This document shows, in pieces, positions 1-13,414 of a DNA stretch of 64,000 nucleotides; positions within the stretch are counted from its first letter, which is position 1, and every line of letters begins with the position of its first letter. A program made the position numbers and the translations under genes. The notes beneath the pieces are model-generated. The model was not told the origin of the DNA. It did no database searches and saw only the letters and a list, made by a program, of their open reading frames with translations. Source of the DNA: Drosophila miranda (taxonomy: Eukaryota; Arthropoda; Insecta; Diptera; Drosophilidae); assembly GCF_003369915.1 (NCBI RefSeq), contig NC_046673.1:23303718-23367717 (forward strand), read 5' to 3'.

Positions 1-3000
1 CTCCCAGCCACGACCTTACGGCATTCCACAAACACCTAGCCGACACCTTCGTAATGCCGTTATACGACTCCAGCAGACCACAGACTAAACTCAACATAAT
101 GAATACTCGGGCAGGCGAGGCGATAATTTAATCGCAACAGCCAGTAAAATTTGAAATGTTATTATGCCCCGGAAAAGTGCGTTCACAGCACGTCCAGGGT
201 TCCCGGGCTCCCGGGTGGCGCAGTGACGGAAGGTAGTCTAACTATGCAAATTACGTATACGTATAGTCTGCTCTGTTGCATCCACAGCCCACGCATGGGC
301 GGGTCATACGGCAAAGGGCAATTTCATTTTTTTCCGGTTTTTCCCTGCTCCATAGACAGCGGTTTTTGCGGGATTCATACTAACTGGGGACTTGCCAGCC
401 TACTGACATATGCTCGGAGCGGGTGGAGGCAAGCATCAAGGCCGACCACCTGCCACAGGCATACCTAGCACCGGCTAGACCTGAGTGCTGTTTTGTGGAT
501 GGATTAGTAACAAGGCTAAGCTCTGTTTAAATGAGCACAATGTCCATTCTAAGACATAGCCAGCTCTCCACTTGAATCAAGTAGAACACATCTCCTTGAC
601 TCTTCAAGTACTGGGTATAAAAAGGATCGATGTATCTTTAACTAAGCTTCCGTGTACTCGCATATGCCCTGGGTATCGCGAGGTCGAACCTCCCTGCGAA
701 AGCGGGATGGACCTTTTGATTCTTTCCCGTTGCTACATGCGTCTAGCGATTTTAATTGAAAAATTTCTGCCTCCCCACAGCCATGTCACCCGTGACAGCC
801 CCAGTCCGTTGTCTTGCGTGGGAAAAATATACAGAATATTGCCTCCGACGGCTCATGAGTAAAAATTAAAAGCATTAAGCTCGAGATTATTCCAATATTA
901 GCGACGCATAATTGTCTGATTAAGTTGATTCTCAGCTTCGTTACCTTCCCCCCCAGCCCTACCAGCCATCGTCTGGCAATGTGGCGTATGTGTAATGTAA
1001 TTGCCAGCATTTGCCAAATGCTGAGAATTTCGGCGGCGGGAAGAGCCCTACTCATGTTGGCAATTAGCACGTCTCGTTCAGTTTTTGGTCTGCTGGCTCC
1101 GCAAAGGAGAGAAGTTCCTTAACTTTTTCCAATGTCTCAAATGAGCGTCTCGGTGAGTGGCTGTGCGTGGAGTGTTCGTGGAGTGGATGCACCACGGCTC
1201 TGCCTCTGCTCGACAGCACCATTCGCCGTGTGGAATCACCATTGTATGATCCTGAGTCAGTCTATGCTTATTCTTGTTCACTTTCGCTGATCTCTGGCAT
1301 TCTGCTGGTGCGGATTATAGTAAGATGGCAGCTAATGGACATACCTCGTAGTTTAGAGGATGATTTGGTATGTAATATGGACACGATACGAGTATCTGAA
1401 TTTAAGGTTTTAGGCTAAGAGGATGAGGAAATCAAAGATGATGAATATGAAGATGTAAAAGGAGTCTAAACACATAATATGCCGCAAAATCCATGTGAAA
1501 TGAAGGGAAAAAGCTTTGTGATTTTGCCGGTGGGACCCTTGAGGCACGACTCGCCCGCGGACCGTGCGGATGGTCCCTTTCAGAAGCCCGTGATGATCTT
1601 CTCGGGCACGCCACGTCAGTAGGTGTTCAGGTATATGCAGCACCCTTATGGCCGGTCCGCTCGCGGATCTTTGTGTCCTGCTCCTCGAGCGCTGCCATGC
1701 GAATTTGAAATTAGGGACAGTGCAGTTCGCAGGTTAGTAATCGATAAAGGCATGTCCGTCTGTCTTTTTATATGCAAGTCCATAGCGTTTGAAGATCGGT
1801 GGCTGTAACTTTGCTCTCGGAGAGCGGGTGCCTCGATGCAAGGATATCCTCTGCACCACTCGGGGACCTTTCCAGTCGGGACCTCTGGGGGAACTTCAAA
1901 TACTTCTTTCGTTTGGGCCCCTGTCATAATTAAAAGCCAGTCATTCCCTTTGTTGCGATAACAAAAAGCTTAGAAAAACACTAGAGTACCAACAAAAATA
2001 AGAAATAAGAAATGAATAGAATAATAAGTTAATGTTTTAAGCGGCTTTTCAAGCCCATGACCTTGTCCCCAGCTAGCAGCAGGGAAAAAATACACACCCA
2101 CACACACTGAGATAGCAAAAAAAAAAAAAAAGTTAATGGAAAAAAGAAACATTCTGTGCCGCTTTCTCATTACAATTTAATGCGCTTTGTCCAACAGCTT
2201 AGTAAAGATTTAAATGGCCTGCCACTCTGTCTGCCATTAAAACGATTTAGTTAATTAACATGCCATCCAAGTACTGCGGTATGCACAGCATTGTGCTCAT
2301 TGTAAATGCACGAAATCGATCCAGCCAGCCCCTTTCCGTCTGACTGGGAACTCCCTTGGGGCGGAAAGTGGATCAGACCTAATGGGAGGGGCCGTGGCCG
2401 AGCCACCCAAAGTGGTGGGCACTCGATGACTTGTCTGGCCAATACTCAGGGCTTATGCGGCCAATTAGGGACGGACCTTACTGTTTACTTGGGCACCAGC
2501 AGAGTTCCGTTGTCTCCAACAAGAGCCCTTCTTTGATAATTCGCCACTCTAAGGCTCCAACTGGAGCCCTTTCTAATACACGAGGAAACCAATCTGAGCA
2601 TTGGCTCGGAGTACGTTCCAATGGTATTCCAATTTTCCTTACTTTCCCATTGCCCTCGATGTAAGAATAAGCCGCTCTTCTTATCGCACCAACTGCAGGA
2701 GGCCACCTAGGAACCTAGGAACCCAGAACCCAGCCCACCGACAGTACTCCAGCTCCAGCTCTCCTGCCGGTGCATTTCTCCTGCAGAAGCTCTTCAGCTG
2801 CAGTGCAGTTTACCGTAAAGTTGACACAAATGGAAAATGCCCCGTCTCCAGAATCCCCCTGCCGAGGAAGCTCTCGGTCTGTGGGAGCGTAATTTATGCA
2901 CAGCATCAAGAAGCGATGCACTCGGTAAACCAGGACACTCTGAGCATCCTCCGCACGGAGCCAGCTCTCGGGGCCATCTGTAGTCGCTGTCGCTGTCGCA

Positions 3001-6000
3001 GTCGCAGTCGCAGGTCAAATGCTAAACATCAATCACAGTGTTCACTGTACGGGGCAGACTGTGTGTGTGCACACGAGTACTCGTGCGGTCTCTCCACGTT
3101 TGTGTGCCACCGATTGCATCGATTTCCTATTTGTTTCTGGTCTTCGGTGCAACAGTTAATTGAAATTGAAAATTCTTTCGAGGCGGCATCCAATGGGGGA
3201 ACGGACGGACGGACGGACGGAGGGACGGATGGACGGATGGAGAGGTGCAAAGTGCATCCTTGAGCCCAATCCGCATTGCCGTCACAGGAGCACCGCTGCT
3301 TGACTGGAAGTGAAGAATCAGATACGAGGCTGTGTACAAACACACAAAGTCACAAAGGACTTAAAGTTGCATAAGGCTTGAAATGAAAATGTCAACCATC
3401 TCTCTCTGGGAAGTGCTTCGTTTCTATGCATTTCAAGCGTTCGGTCGGAATCATTGCAGGGGGTACAATGGCTACTGATTACTGACATTCCAAATCGTGG
3501 GGAGGCCACCACGCGGTCCGGGTAATGAGGCCAGCGGAGTAGCCGCGCAGTGCAACCTCATCAAACGATAAAAATGACAGGGCGCGTTTAATTAAAGCCA
3601 GTTTCCCTTCATTGGCAATAAAACAGCGCAAAAGGGAGAAGGTAGGTGTGGACAGAGAGTATGTGAAATTTTCCAATGCGTCATTATTAAGTCGAAATTA
3701 ACTACACACTCAACCGTGCCGTGGCCGTAGTTTTCCTTTTGTCTAGTATACCCTTGGTTGGTTGGGTATTTGGTTTTTGGCGAAACGCTTGGCCCGCAGA
3801 AGAGTTTTCCCAAAGCGGCTCGGTCCGCAAGGGTATCTTGGGCTACGGCCCCCACAAGGCATCCTATCATTGCTTCAGGCTTTTTCTGGAAGCGCTAATT
3901 GCTTGTGTGATGACAGCACGGCCTGCAGCTGTGAGTGGCTGATCGGGTGGAGGCCTGTACATGGATGGGGCAGGGGGCACGAACCGCCTCTGGATGCAGA
4001 AGGGAGCGTGTTTGTATTGACAGCAAATTAAGCAGTTTTAATTACAAACAGGCAACGGCAGAAACGGCAGCAGCAGCATACCGTAAAGGGGAATGCTCGC
4101 TCGTAAACAAAAGGCCGTCCTGCCCACAGACACACTCAATAAACTATTTTCCGTGCAATGGAACACAATTAAGTATCGGAGAAGCCAAGTCTGGAGCTCT
4201 GTGAGCACTACAGTGAAGCTTTGTGTGAGCACTATATTTGCTGGGGACAAGCCAGAATACGTTTAAATTGTATATTCAATCAAAAAAAGATATTGTCAAG
4301 CTTTTGGCTGCTTTCGAACAATTTAATTGGTCTTAAAGTCGGCCGAAAAGGTTAAATATATACAATTTATGGGCTAATTATAGCCATTAAAAAAATTCAT
4401 ATATGAATATGGATCGTATATGGCATATGTACAAATATATACATGCCTGTGTGTAAGCCAACTTAATTCTACCTGTTAAATATTTAATTTATGCGGCAAA
4501 TTGCCTGTCCAGCGATTTCACTTCAATCATTTTTCCCTCGTCCAAGGAGAGGTCTGACCTCTCGTATGGAACAGTGCAGCCGGGAGGTCGTGCATTCAGT
4601 TGTTGCAAGTCAGCAATCAATAATGGATTGAAGAATGAAAATTGATAGATAAGGCAGAATACTAGTATATAGCCCATACCATCCCCACTCTGTGGCCTTA
4701 ACTGCTGGTTAACGTTTAACTTCCTTTAGATATGTAGGTGTATGTGTGTGTCTGCGGAATCTTCCAACTCTTTTTCCCCCAATTATCGCATGTCGAATGC
4801 CAATGGAGACGTATGGAAACGCTTACGCCCGAGAATGGCCAACCGGCATTGCCCTGCGAATGCTAGCCATGCCAAATGGCAGTTTAATGGGCTCCCTAAG
4901 AAAGAAACAATCGAAAACCGATTTACCAAAGCAATAAAATCCATTAAAATGTACATTAAAAGCACTCGGGACATGGCGGGGGGACCGGACCTCTCGAGTG
5001 AGCGATTCAATGCAGTTCCACACAATGTGAATATTTAGAAAACCATTTGACCCGACCAAAATACCTATGCCACAGAGTACACATATCTACACATATCCAG
5101 ATCTGAAATCTGAAGCGATTAAACTAACATTTGGGAGGCTGAATGGGTAAACAAAGTGGCCAAAGCAATGCAAGGGCCATCGAAAATAAAAAATCATTTA
5201 AATGGCGGCGCTAATTGCAAATAATGGGCGAGCGTCCTATCATAATAAACATTGTTTGTCCGCCATGGACCATGGAACTCCACTCTGGATTGGCCACAAC
5301 TCGGAACACATTCCATTAGCCCAAACCGGGAACTGCCATAATCGCCACCAGCACAAAAGCCAGAGGGATTTGGCCACCATCGTGCACGTTCGTGTGTTGC
5401 ACGGAATGTTGCACACTCTGCGGTACTTTGCATTTCTAGGGAATTACGTATTACGAATTAGGAATTCTCGTAATACAGTTCCAGCTGCTTCTTTCGAGCC
5501 AATGCACAGCTTATCTTCTGCCACAAAATGAGTTTCAGTTTGCGTTTGAGTTCAACAAAATGTTGAACGGTTCCCACTTCCGTCCCACTATTTCGTGTGT
5601 TCCAACGACGACACGAGATTCCGTCAATACACACTCGAAAACTGGAATGGGCTCTATGCTTCGATTTTTAGAGCTGGAAATATAACCTTTGAATAATCAT
5701 ATCCAGTGCCTCAGCTACGGAATATCCTAACATTCTATTCCACATTGCAAAAAGATTGACCACACAAGAAAAACCCATTTGTTTTCGGGGGTCCAAGGGG
5801 AAATTTTTAATTTGAACTGATTTGTTTATTAACTTCAATTGTTGTCTTTTTTGTGTTTGTCTGAAAAGTCTGCAAGATCCTTGGCTTGGAGTCTGCCTGG
5901 AGGCCGGCATCTTCAATGGTCCTTTGGAGTCGCAGAGCCGATCCCCGGCCTGGTCTCCGAACTAGATAGATGGATAGATTTTTCCTACGATATTACCTGC

Positions 6001-6154
6001 GCCAACTCGCTCTTTATCTTAACTAATGGGACTTTTGGTCTATTGGATTGTAGGGTACTCGTTTGCACGCCTAGGTGTTGGCCTCTAAAGACAGACACCA
6101 GTGCTGAACGGTGCCTTGCAGTCTTGGCTTGGAGCAACCAGCGGCTTACAGACC
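1..6154. other. Gene-free left flank
   Basis: I see no exon with conserved protein features here. Open frames are short or low-complexity. Visible details are a (GGAC/GGAT)n simple repeat near 3198-3240, a short A-run at 2117-2132, a CGCTGT/CGCAGT-rich patch near 2984-3015, and at about 595-630 a fragment ending in an ACTGGGTATAAAAAGG word like the ends of INE-1-type elements. The stretch may hold regulatory DNA or introns of a gene lying outside the window; nothing in the sequence decides that. Confidence 0.5.
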
Positions 6155-6535
6155 TCAATGGGGCTCATCCTGCGTTTTAGGCTCAGCCGTCGTCGCGCAC
6201 TGCGGGTCACAGTTATCCGTCGACTTGACTTCGAAGGTCTTATACGAGCACTCCTGGATGGCCGTTAGGTTCGTGATGACAAACTCCTTGACGGCAGCCA
6301 CATACTCGGCCACCGACAGGATCACCTGCTTAAAGGTCTCAATCACGAGCTGAGGTCCTTGCAGTTGGCCTTGGAAGCAATTCTCCGACACCTGCATGAT
6401 GTAGCCGCGTAATCCCAATATTTGTGCCTGTGCGGCAGCAAACAATTCGAAAGCCTCCTTTGGGATTTGTCCCTTGATCTGAAAGTCGCAAGACATCATG
6501 ACCATACCCTTGGTCTCTGCCTTGGCCTCCGACAT
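6155..6535 (-). CDS. Acylphosphatase-like protein, predicted catalytically inactive
   Basis: Single-exon gene of 126 residues, about 25-30 longer than typical acylphosphatases because of a short charged N-terminus and a polar C-terminal tail. Residues ~14-105 follow the acylphosphatase fold pattern: an initial strand (CDFQIKGQ), a helix, then GLRGYIMQVSENCFQGQLQG, which corresponds to the family's GLxGxVxNxxxGxVxGxxxG segment. The phosphate-binding loop that normally reads GRVQGVxFR is KGQIPKEAFEL here, so the catalytic Arg is gone. The substrate-orienting Asn of the VxN motif is also replaced (IMQV). The family hydrolyses acyl phosphates; this member probably does not. The start chosen is the first Met before the fold; the frame stays open to 6700 upstream without recognisable sequence. 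It lies 570 bp from the Tom70-like gene on the same strand. D. melanogaster has several divergent acylphosphatase-like genes and I cannot say which is the orthologue. Confidence 0.72.
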   Translation of the reverse strand: MSEAKAETKGMVMMSCDFQIKGQIPKEAFELFAAAQAQILGLRGYIMQVSENCFQGQLQGPQLVIETFKQVILSVAEYVAAVKEFVITNLTAIQECSYKTFEVKSTDNCDPQCATTAEPKTQDEPH

Positions 6536-7104
6536 CTTTAGTATATTTTCGGGGTACAATTTTGAACTAACAATAATTTTGAATAAACTGATGCTTAGGA
6601 CAGCACTCCGAAATAATGTCAGAGCAGTGCCTTGACATAAGTAGCTCTCAACAGGATTATCGAAGAGACTACTTTGCTCCAAAGAAATATAACTATTCAA
6701 GTGCTCCCCTCAAACCAACTGAGCAATTACACTACTCTTGGATGTACTTTGCCCGAGATAACAAGTCGGTTGTAGGCCAGGATGAATAGACATCCATCCT
6801 CTTACATAAAGCTTGCAATAAGCTTGCCCCCAAAAATATTTTTTGTTAAATGTATATAAATTGGGATTGATTTATTAAAATATTCGTATCTTTGGCCTTC
6901 TTTTTTGATTTTGTAGTTCTTATTTTGTTGGAAATTTAGAAAACTTAAACTTTGGGTTGAAGCCATCATTTGGCTAAGACATTTGAGGCTTGAAGGTCGC
7001 TGGAAACGATCGCCAATGTCGCCCCCAGAAAGTCATATACCCAGGAAATCCCCACTTCAGATGAACCAAAAAAAATATAGTATATTCAAATCATTTGGGT
7101 GAAT
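6536..7104. other. Intergenic spacer between two minus-strand genes
   Basis: AT-rich, no gene seen. It must contain the 3' end of the Tom70-like transcript and the 5' end of the acylphosphatase-like transcript. I found no convincing TATA box or DRE. Confidence 0.5.
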
Positions 7105-8706
7105 TTAAAGTAAAACCAGTCGCTGAAATCCAGGCACACCAAGATCAGAAAGCAATAGTGGATCGTCCTTCACGATGCGCAGCAGTTGAAAGGCACCGAT
7201 TTTCGCGACCGTTGCATTTCGGAACTTGTAGGATTGCATCAGCTCGTCGTTGTCTTTGGCAAGGATGCAAGCCTTTTCAAAATCCCCAACTGCTTTCGTT
7301 AGGTTCCTTAGCATTAAGTGCACGAGCCCCAGCTTCCAGTGAGCCAAATAGCACTGCGGATCTACAGAGATTGCTGTTTTGAGCATCATGGCAACTTTCT
7401 TGAGGTCGCCGTGCCAGTGCTCCTCCAGCATGGCCTTCTGGACAAGCAGGGTGGCACTGCTCGGATTCAACTTGACGGCCATCTGTAGGCACTTCATGGC
7501 TTCAGCGAAATCCTTCTGTTCGACTCGCACTTGCGCCATCATGGAGTAGCCATCCGCACAAGGGGGAAAACTGGCGATTGACTCTTGGAGGTCCCTGATC
7601 GCAATCTGGATGCCGAGCTGGTTTTCTTCACGGACCGCGATACGGTATTCGGTAAAGTGTTTCTGGAGTTCTGTGGTTGCGTTGTGAGGAGCCAGTCGCG
7701 AGGCCTGACTGAAGTCCCAGAAGGCCTCGTGAAACCTCTCCATGTCGCATAGCATCAGAGCACGTTGATAGAATAGATCGGCATTATTGGGATGCCACTT
7801 CTCTGCTTTCTCCAAAATCTCCAGCCCCTCCTGTTTCTTGCCCAACAGCACCTGGAGAACAGCACTCCAAAGATAAGTGGAGATGCGTAATTGTACATTC
7901 GCGTTGATTTTCTGAAGGACTGCATCGACGTCCTGTTTTCCCTCCTCGTAGGCGCCGAGGAATAGCTGGAAAGTGCCGCGCATGAGCAGCGCCTCCATCT
8001 TGTAGTCAGCCTCGGAGGAATCAATCTCCTCGGTGCAGGACGGGATGACATCCGCGAATTGCTCCTCGTGGAAAGCGCTAAGGGCACGATGAAACCCACG
8101 CGGCGGAGGTGCGTCCGAGGACCCGTTCATCCTCTCATCCGTGGCAAAGGATCTCGTGAATGAAAGTATGTCGAACTTGTTGGCAAACAGCGGAGCCTGG
8201 GAGTAGACTTTCCATTCAGCATCGATACGTGCCGTCTCCATGAGCACGCGCTCCAAAAACTTGTTCAAGTCGTCGTTCATTGACTTTTCTATAATGCACG
8301 AGGCCGTGATATCAATCAAGCAATCCTTCAGGTCCCCGGTGGCCTCGTGAGCACGAGCCCGACAGTAGTACGCCTGGGCATACCGATGATCGTGCTCCAG
8401 AGCATTGGAGCAGTCTTCCTTGACCATCGACCAGTTTTTGAGCTTCTCGTAGCAATCGGCGCGCTTCTGATAGTAGATGGCCAGCTCCGTGGGGCGCTGC
8501 TCGGGGCACGTGTCGATTGCCATACCGTATAATGTGATTGCCTCCAAGTATTTGCGATCCCGGTAGCAGCGGCTGCCCTCGTTCTTGTAGTCGTTCGCCG
8601 AACGTAAGGCAGCCAGATGTACGTGTGTATCCGGTTTCGGGTTTGTTTCACAAAACTCGTTGTCCTTCAGCTCTGCAGAAACCTCCAGCTCGTCTACGGA
8701 CTGCTT

Positions 8707-8738
<32 letters not shown>

Positions 8739-8868
8739 CTTTCTTCTCTTCAGATGTGGTACCCTTCGAAGCAACATGCTTGTAACAAAATTTCCAGATA
8801 CCGATCACCACTGGAATGCCAATGAAAAACGCAAGCTTCCATTTATAAGTGGCATCGAACAGTGGCAT
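7105..8868 (-). CDS. Tom70: Tom70-like mitochondrial import receptor (diverged paralogue)
   Basis: Single exon, 587 residues, close to the usual Tom70 length. Residues ~9-30 (KWKLAFFIGIPVVIGIWKF) are the N-terminal outer-membrane anchor, followed by a charged EQ-repeat linker (~40-60) and then a TPR solenoid to the C-terminus. Blocks such as ELAIYYQKRADCYEKLKNW and KDCLIDITASCIIE align well with Tom70 TPRs 2-3 and the following helix. Tom70 binds carrier-protein precursors and docks Hsp70/Hsp90 through a TPR clamp. Several clamp positions are changed here: GN to GS in TPR1, YQN to YQK in TPR2, and the K and R of the TPR3 KALFRRA motif to Q and C. The C-terminus also lacks the usual GLKPP-type ending. 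I chose the Met directly before the anchor; the frame continues to 9105 without family similarity. It could be the only Tom70 of this fly or, more likely, an intronless extra copy. Confidence 0.8.
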
Positions 8869-11800
8869 TTTGCTGAGGTCTGTGTTTAACGTGTTATGTA
8901 TGTCACAAAAATCACAAAAATATATGGACCTGACTTCTTTGAAGTCTGTAGAAATACTGATTCTACTCGAAAAACATATGAGCTGTGGTTTGCTCGTGTT
9001 TCTGTACAGCCTACTGAGAAACCAAAGAAAATCTTCTTCGGTTTCGATACCTAGATTTGTCCCTTTTTTAAGGCTTTCAAACCGGCTTGGACAAATCGCA
9101 GCCAATCTGCACCCCCAGCTGCTGAAAGTGATGCTCCCCGCTCCCCAATCAAAGCAATACTCCGGGAGAAATGCGTTCGAGGAACATCCCTCACCTATGC
9201 ACGACGGACAAGTGTCCTGGATTCAGTGCACGGTCCGTGCTCATTGCCCAATTCAGTGCTAACTCAATTTGGTTTACACTCGGTGAGTGCTGTCTCCTCC
9301 TCCGTTTCCACAAAGTTGTAACCACTCACCCCCAGTCCCAGCCCCAGCCCCAGCCCCACACGCACACGCACACGCACACCCACAGCCACACGAGGCATAG
9401 TCTCTGGCAGCATTGTTATACACCTATGGGCAGGAGTACAGCGTACAGAGTACAGTGTGGTGCACACACACATTTCCTTAGGCTGGGTAAACTTTTTGTG
9501 TGTGCAGCGGAAAGAAACAAACTTGAGTGCGCTGCTTATGTGTGGCATGGGTGTGGGTGTGCGGCGATGAAGAGTATAGAAGGTGTTGGGGCTGGCTGGC
9601 TGGCTGACTGGCTGGCTGTTGGAAATTTGTCGTAAATATTAAAATTTCATACGTTTATGCAAATTCACTTTCGACAACTTTACTTCCTGTCGCCATTGCT
9701 GCCGCCATCGCGGGCATCCCTGCTACTACGAGTACCTTTGCTTTGCCGACATCGCTGTCAGCTTCCGTAATGATGCAGGAGGAGACTCCCCAGGACCGTC
9801 TCGTTCCGTTCCGTTTCGCTACGCCTCGTCTCGCCTTTGTTGGGTTTCTGTTCCAGTTCCAGTTCCTGTTCCTGTTCCTGTTCAAACACTTAGTCGGGGG
9901 GAATGGGCTTCTGGCTTCTGGCTTCTGGCTTCTGCCCGGGAGAGTGGGTGGAAAATGAGTTGTCGCTCGCTTTATATGAAAATGAACATTTATTAAGTTG
10001 AAATTACATTACAAATAATTTTCATATTATTGTAATGCACAAAGGAGGAGGCACACACATGCGCGTTCGAGTATTTGCCTATGAGGATGCTGAGTGATAT
10101 GTAATGGGTGATGTGGGCGTTCGGGGCGTGCCACACGGGGCGGCAAGTAATGCCCTTGTAATATTTATGTAAATGTGTAACTGTTGCCACTGTCTGTGGC
10201 ACTTCTGACGGCTGTCAGTCAGCCCTCCAGTCAGCCCCATCCTTCTTAGAGTCCTGCCACTTGCTTATTTATTCATTTGCATAAAATGTTTTAATAAAGA
10301 TTTTGATTCAATTCCTTGCGTGTGGCAGTGCCTTGGGCAAGGACTAAGAAACTGAAATAATTGGCATTTATCGCGTCAAATTTGTCCCATCTCCCAAAAT
10401 GGTAACAAAATTAATTGTTCAGATCTGAAATATATCACGGGATGTTGGGAGCACTGAAACTAATCAGAACAACAGCACGTAAGTGCCAACATAATTCCAT
10501 TCTTCCATTCTGAAATTGAACAAAAACCATAACTCTCAGGGCATAGCCATAGCCAAAGGCCCCTCACATGTGTTCGTGTATCAGTATCGTAACATATTTA
10601 AATCTCTATAGACTTCCCCAGAGTGAACTTCATTCCGATTCCCAGACACAAATTACAATTAAATTACAATGTTGGATACGACCATAGAGCCGTAGAGCTG
10701 CTATAATTTACAACCTCCACACGGACAATCAACTGGTGGACACATCCTCGTGCTGCGCCAAAATTAAAGCAATTTTAAAGCATATTTCTGGTGCTGCGAC
10801 ATTTCCAATTACGAATAAAGTAAAAAATATTTATTGCCAATTTGTGTATTGCATTCTCCGAAATACAATTTCGGGGTAGACCATTTTCCCCCAACCACAT
10901 TTTTGTGGGCAACTCAAGCCTATGTTCGACTGGTTCCTGAAATATAGTCGACTTTCAAAATTTTCGAGAGGGGAGGCGGGGATAGATTTTGGGGCACCTC
11001 AACATTGCTCTTTTTCATCTTTCCTTTTTTCATCTGTTGGTGGTGCTCTCTATGCGTGTCCTTATTTTCATCCTGGCGACGATACTCTCACTAACAAGTC
11101 GATAACGATTGCTCTGACGGCATATCTGAAGTCCTTTTGAGCTTCCTAAATGCTATCGAGCATAATGAAAGTAGAATTCCAAAGGGTCTTAGCGTCTTGC
11201 TTGAAGGTTTTTGACAATATTTAACCACTCCAATATTTATTACGACATATCTTCGGTATTCTATGTAAATATCATCCCTTCTTTCCACCAAGCACAATTG
11301 TTGGGGACAAGCCGAGCTAGAGAAAGACTAGGGATCATATTTATATATGGATTTTGGGCTTCTTCGGGCCTAGCTGGCCTGCTCGGGCCCAAAGGGCTTT
11401 CGGGCTTTTCGCCCCGTGGGTCACGAAGCCCGGCCCGGCCCGTGCCCATCTCTAATAGGTAGCTTCGTTAAGTGCAGCATTCCCCGACATTCTCCTCTGA
11501 TGCTCCCCGTGTTTGTTGGCCTGTTTGTTTAGCTGGTTTGGTGGCACTGTAAAGGTTGCTGGACAAGCGCTGCATACGAAATGCGTTGCAACCGGACTGA
11601 GGGCTATCGGGGGTTGTATTTTTTTCGGGTTCCCTGGCCATGCGGATTGTGTGTCGGTGGGTGTCGTTGCTACAGTTTCCAGTGCTCTGGCATTTCGCTC
11701 ACGTAACATTCGGATAACTTTCTATGTATCTGCATTCGCACCTAACACTCTGGTAACTCTCTGCTTGCCATCCCACCCCGTTTCCCCAACATTTGGGGCA

Positions 11801-13385
11801 CGCACAGATGTATCTATTGTGCAGTATTACGGTGGCCGTGAGTACTTCGGCATGGGAAGGGAAGGTATCCCGGTGACGTGCATTTCAAACGATACTTGTA
11901 TTATGCTGCTGTGGCAGCGTGAACGGAGATATGCCTTCGCTTTGGAAAATAACACAAATCCTCCAACAAGGTGGTACTCCACTGTCATGAAAAAGCTAAA
12001 GCTGGACGGAACGGACGGCTATAACTACTACTATCATGACCTACGAAAGAGGAATGGGTTTTAAGTCGAACCCACAGTCACACGGGTAGCATAATGGTGT
12101 GGGGACTTAACTCTCCGAAAAGGCTTTCTACAGCTTCCAAACTTGCATTAAAACTTCCTTCTTGCAGTCGTCTGATTTTTTTTTCGATATTTTTGCGCCG
12201 ATTTAGTATAGAACTCATATAGTCAGTCATATATTTTTATATGTGTGTCCTAGAGACCGCAATCTTTCTTGTTTCATTAACAAATTACTTTCCCAAAATC
12301 GGTAAGTTGGTTAATAAGATATACTGACTTTGCTTTTGAAAATTGTTGAACCTAATCGGTTGAGCGGCACTGTCTATAGACATATGTACATATATTCTTG
12401 ATAAGATCAGATCAGATTACACGGCCACTTTAGTCAATCTGTTTTTTAATGTTTTTGTTTTACTTCGTCTATTATGCTACATAGCATCTGTATAATTATA
12501 TTCTATAGCATATTTTTGGGTGGGGTTTGTATGTAGATTTCATGTAGAGGTACCAGGATTGGATGGAATATCCGACAGATACGATAGACAACACCCACGT
12601 CTTGTTGGGGATCTGGAAATGGAAGTAAATGGAAATGGAAAGGAAGGAAATTATATAAATATATATTATATCTAAAGATCTAAGGATTTCTACAACAAAC
12701 TAGTCGACGGATGTGCGATCTCGTATAGTTGACATGGGCAATTTTCCCCCGACAGGCGGAAAGGTATCATTTGAGTCCAATGCTTCCACAAGTCCATAAA
12801 CATTGAGTCCGACCTACTGAAGAACCGGAGGCATTCACGCGTACTGGAAGGCGTAATATATTTAAGGATCCTGACAATTACAGTAGTTGCAACTGGATCT
12901 GCGACTGCGGCATTGGGGTATACTTTTTATTTTGGTTGGTTTTTTATTATTTCACACTTTTAATTTGATTTGAATTGGCAGTTCACATTAAATTTTTCTT
13001 ATACCATTTGCTGACTCTCAAAGAAAGATTATCTCACAAATGGCTGATGTCTTTTGTGTTTTTATTCGTTCATTGTAGTCTCCCATTAACACCATATCAA
13101 TATTCTTTCAAGTGAAATAACTCCTACTAATGCAGTGTCCCTTCATAGAACAATCAGTCTTAGCCCCAGCTGTAATCAATGAAAATCTTTGTTGAATATT
13201 AAAGTAAATGTTTCCAGAGGATTCAGTGGATTTAAATGTCAATCTGCAGTGTGGAAGGCTCTTCGGCTGCTTCCCGCCTGTCTTTTACCCCACATTTAAA
13301 TGACTAAACATTCGCTGTGCTCGTCAGAAACACGAGCTTGGGCCCCAAGGCTGTTTTCAACTTGACTGTCGAAAATAAGGAAAAT
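8869..13385. other. Gene-poor intergenic region with simple repeats
   Basis: No supportable gene. Simple repeats include (CCCAGC)n with (CACACG)n at about 9328-9395, GGCT-rich sequence at 9590-9620, TTCCTG repeats at 9850-9885 and TTCTGGC repeats at 9907-9935. An open frame of 183 codons at 11513-12064 has no recognisable domain and I do not call it. Around 12340-12405 there is a TCTTGATAAGATCAGAT segment resembling the TGATCAAGAATAT word of INE-1-type elements. Confidence 0.5.
11340..11454. mobile_element. Possible hAT transposon terminus
   Basis: The sequence becomes dense in GGGCCC and GGGCTT words and ends in CCCGTGCCCATCTCTA. Read on the minus strand this is TAGAGATGGGCACGGG, typical of terminal inverted repeats of some hAT-family elements. 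No matching left end, transposase or clear 8-bp target duplication was found, so at most it is a solo end or a decayed MITE. Confidence 0.35.
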
Positions 13386-13414
13386 ATTTTTAAATAAGCG
13401 GTAACGTTGCGAAT

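Noticed and set aside
2601-3263. 220-codon frame
   Set aside because: Runs through simple repeats (CGCTGT, GGAC) and has no family similarity.
8869-9105. 79-codon N-terminal extension of the Tom70-like frame
   Set aside because: The anchor segment typical of Tom70 N-termini follows directly after the internal Met at 8868; the extension has no similarity.
11513-12064. 183-codon plus-strand frame
   Set aside because: No domain, signal peptide or promoter recognised; near transposon debris. Could be a lineage-specific gene but cannot be supported.
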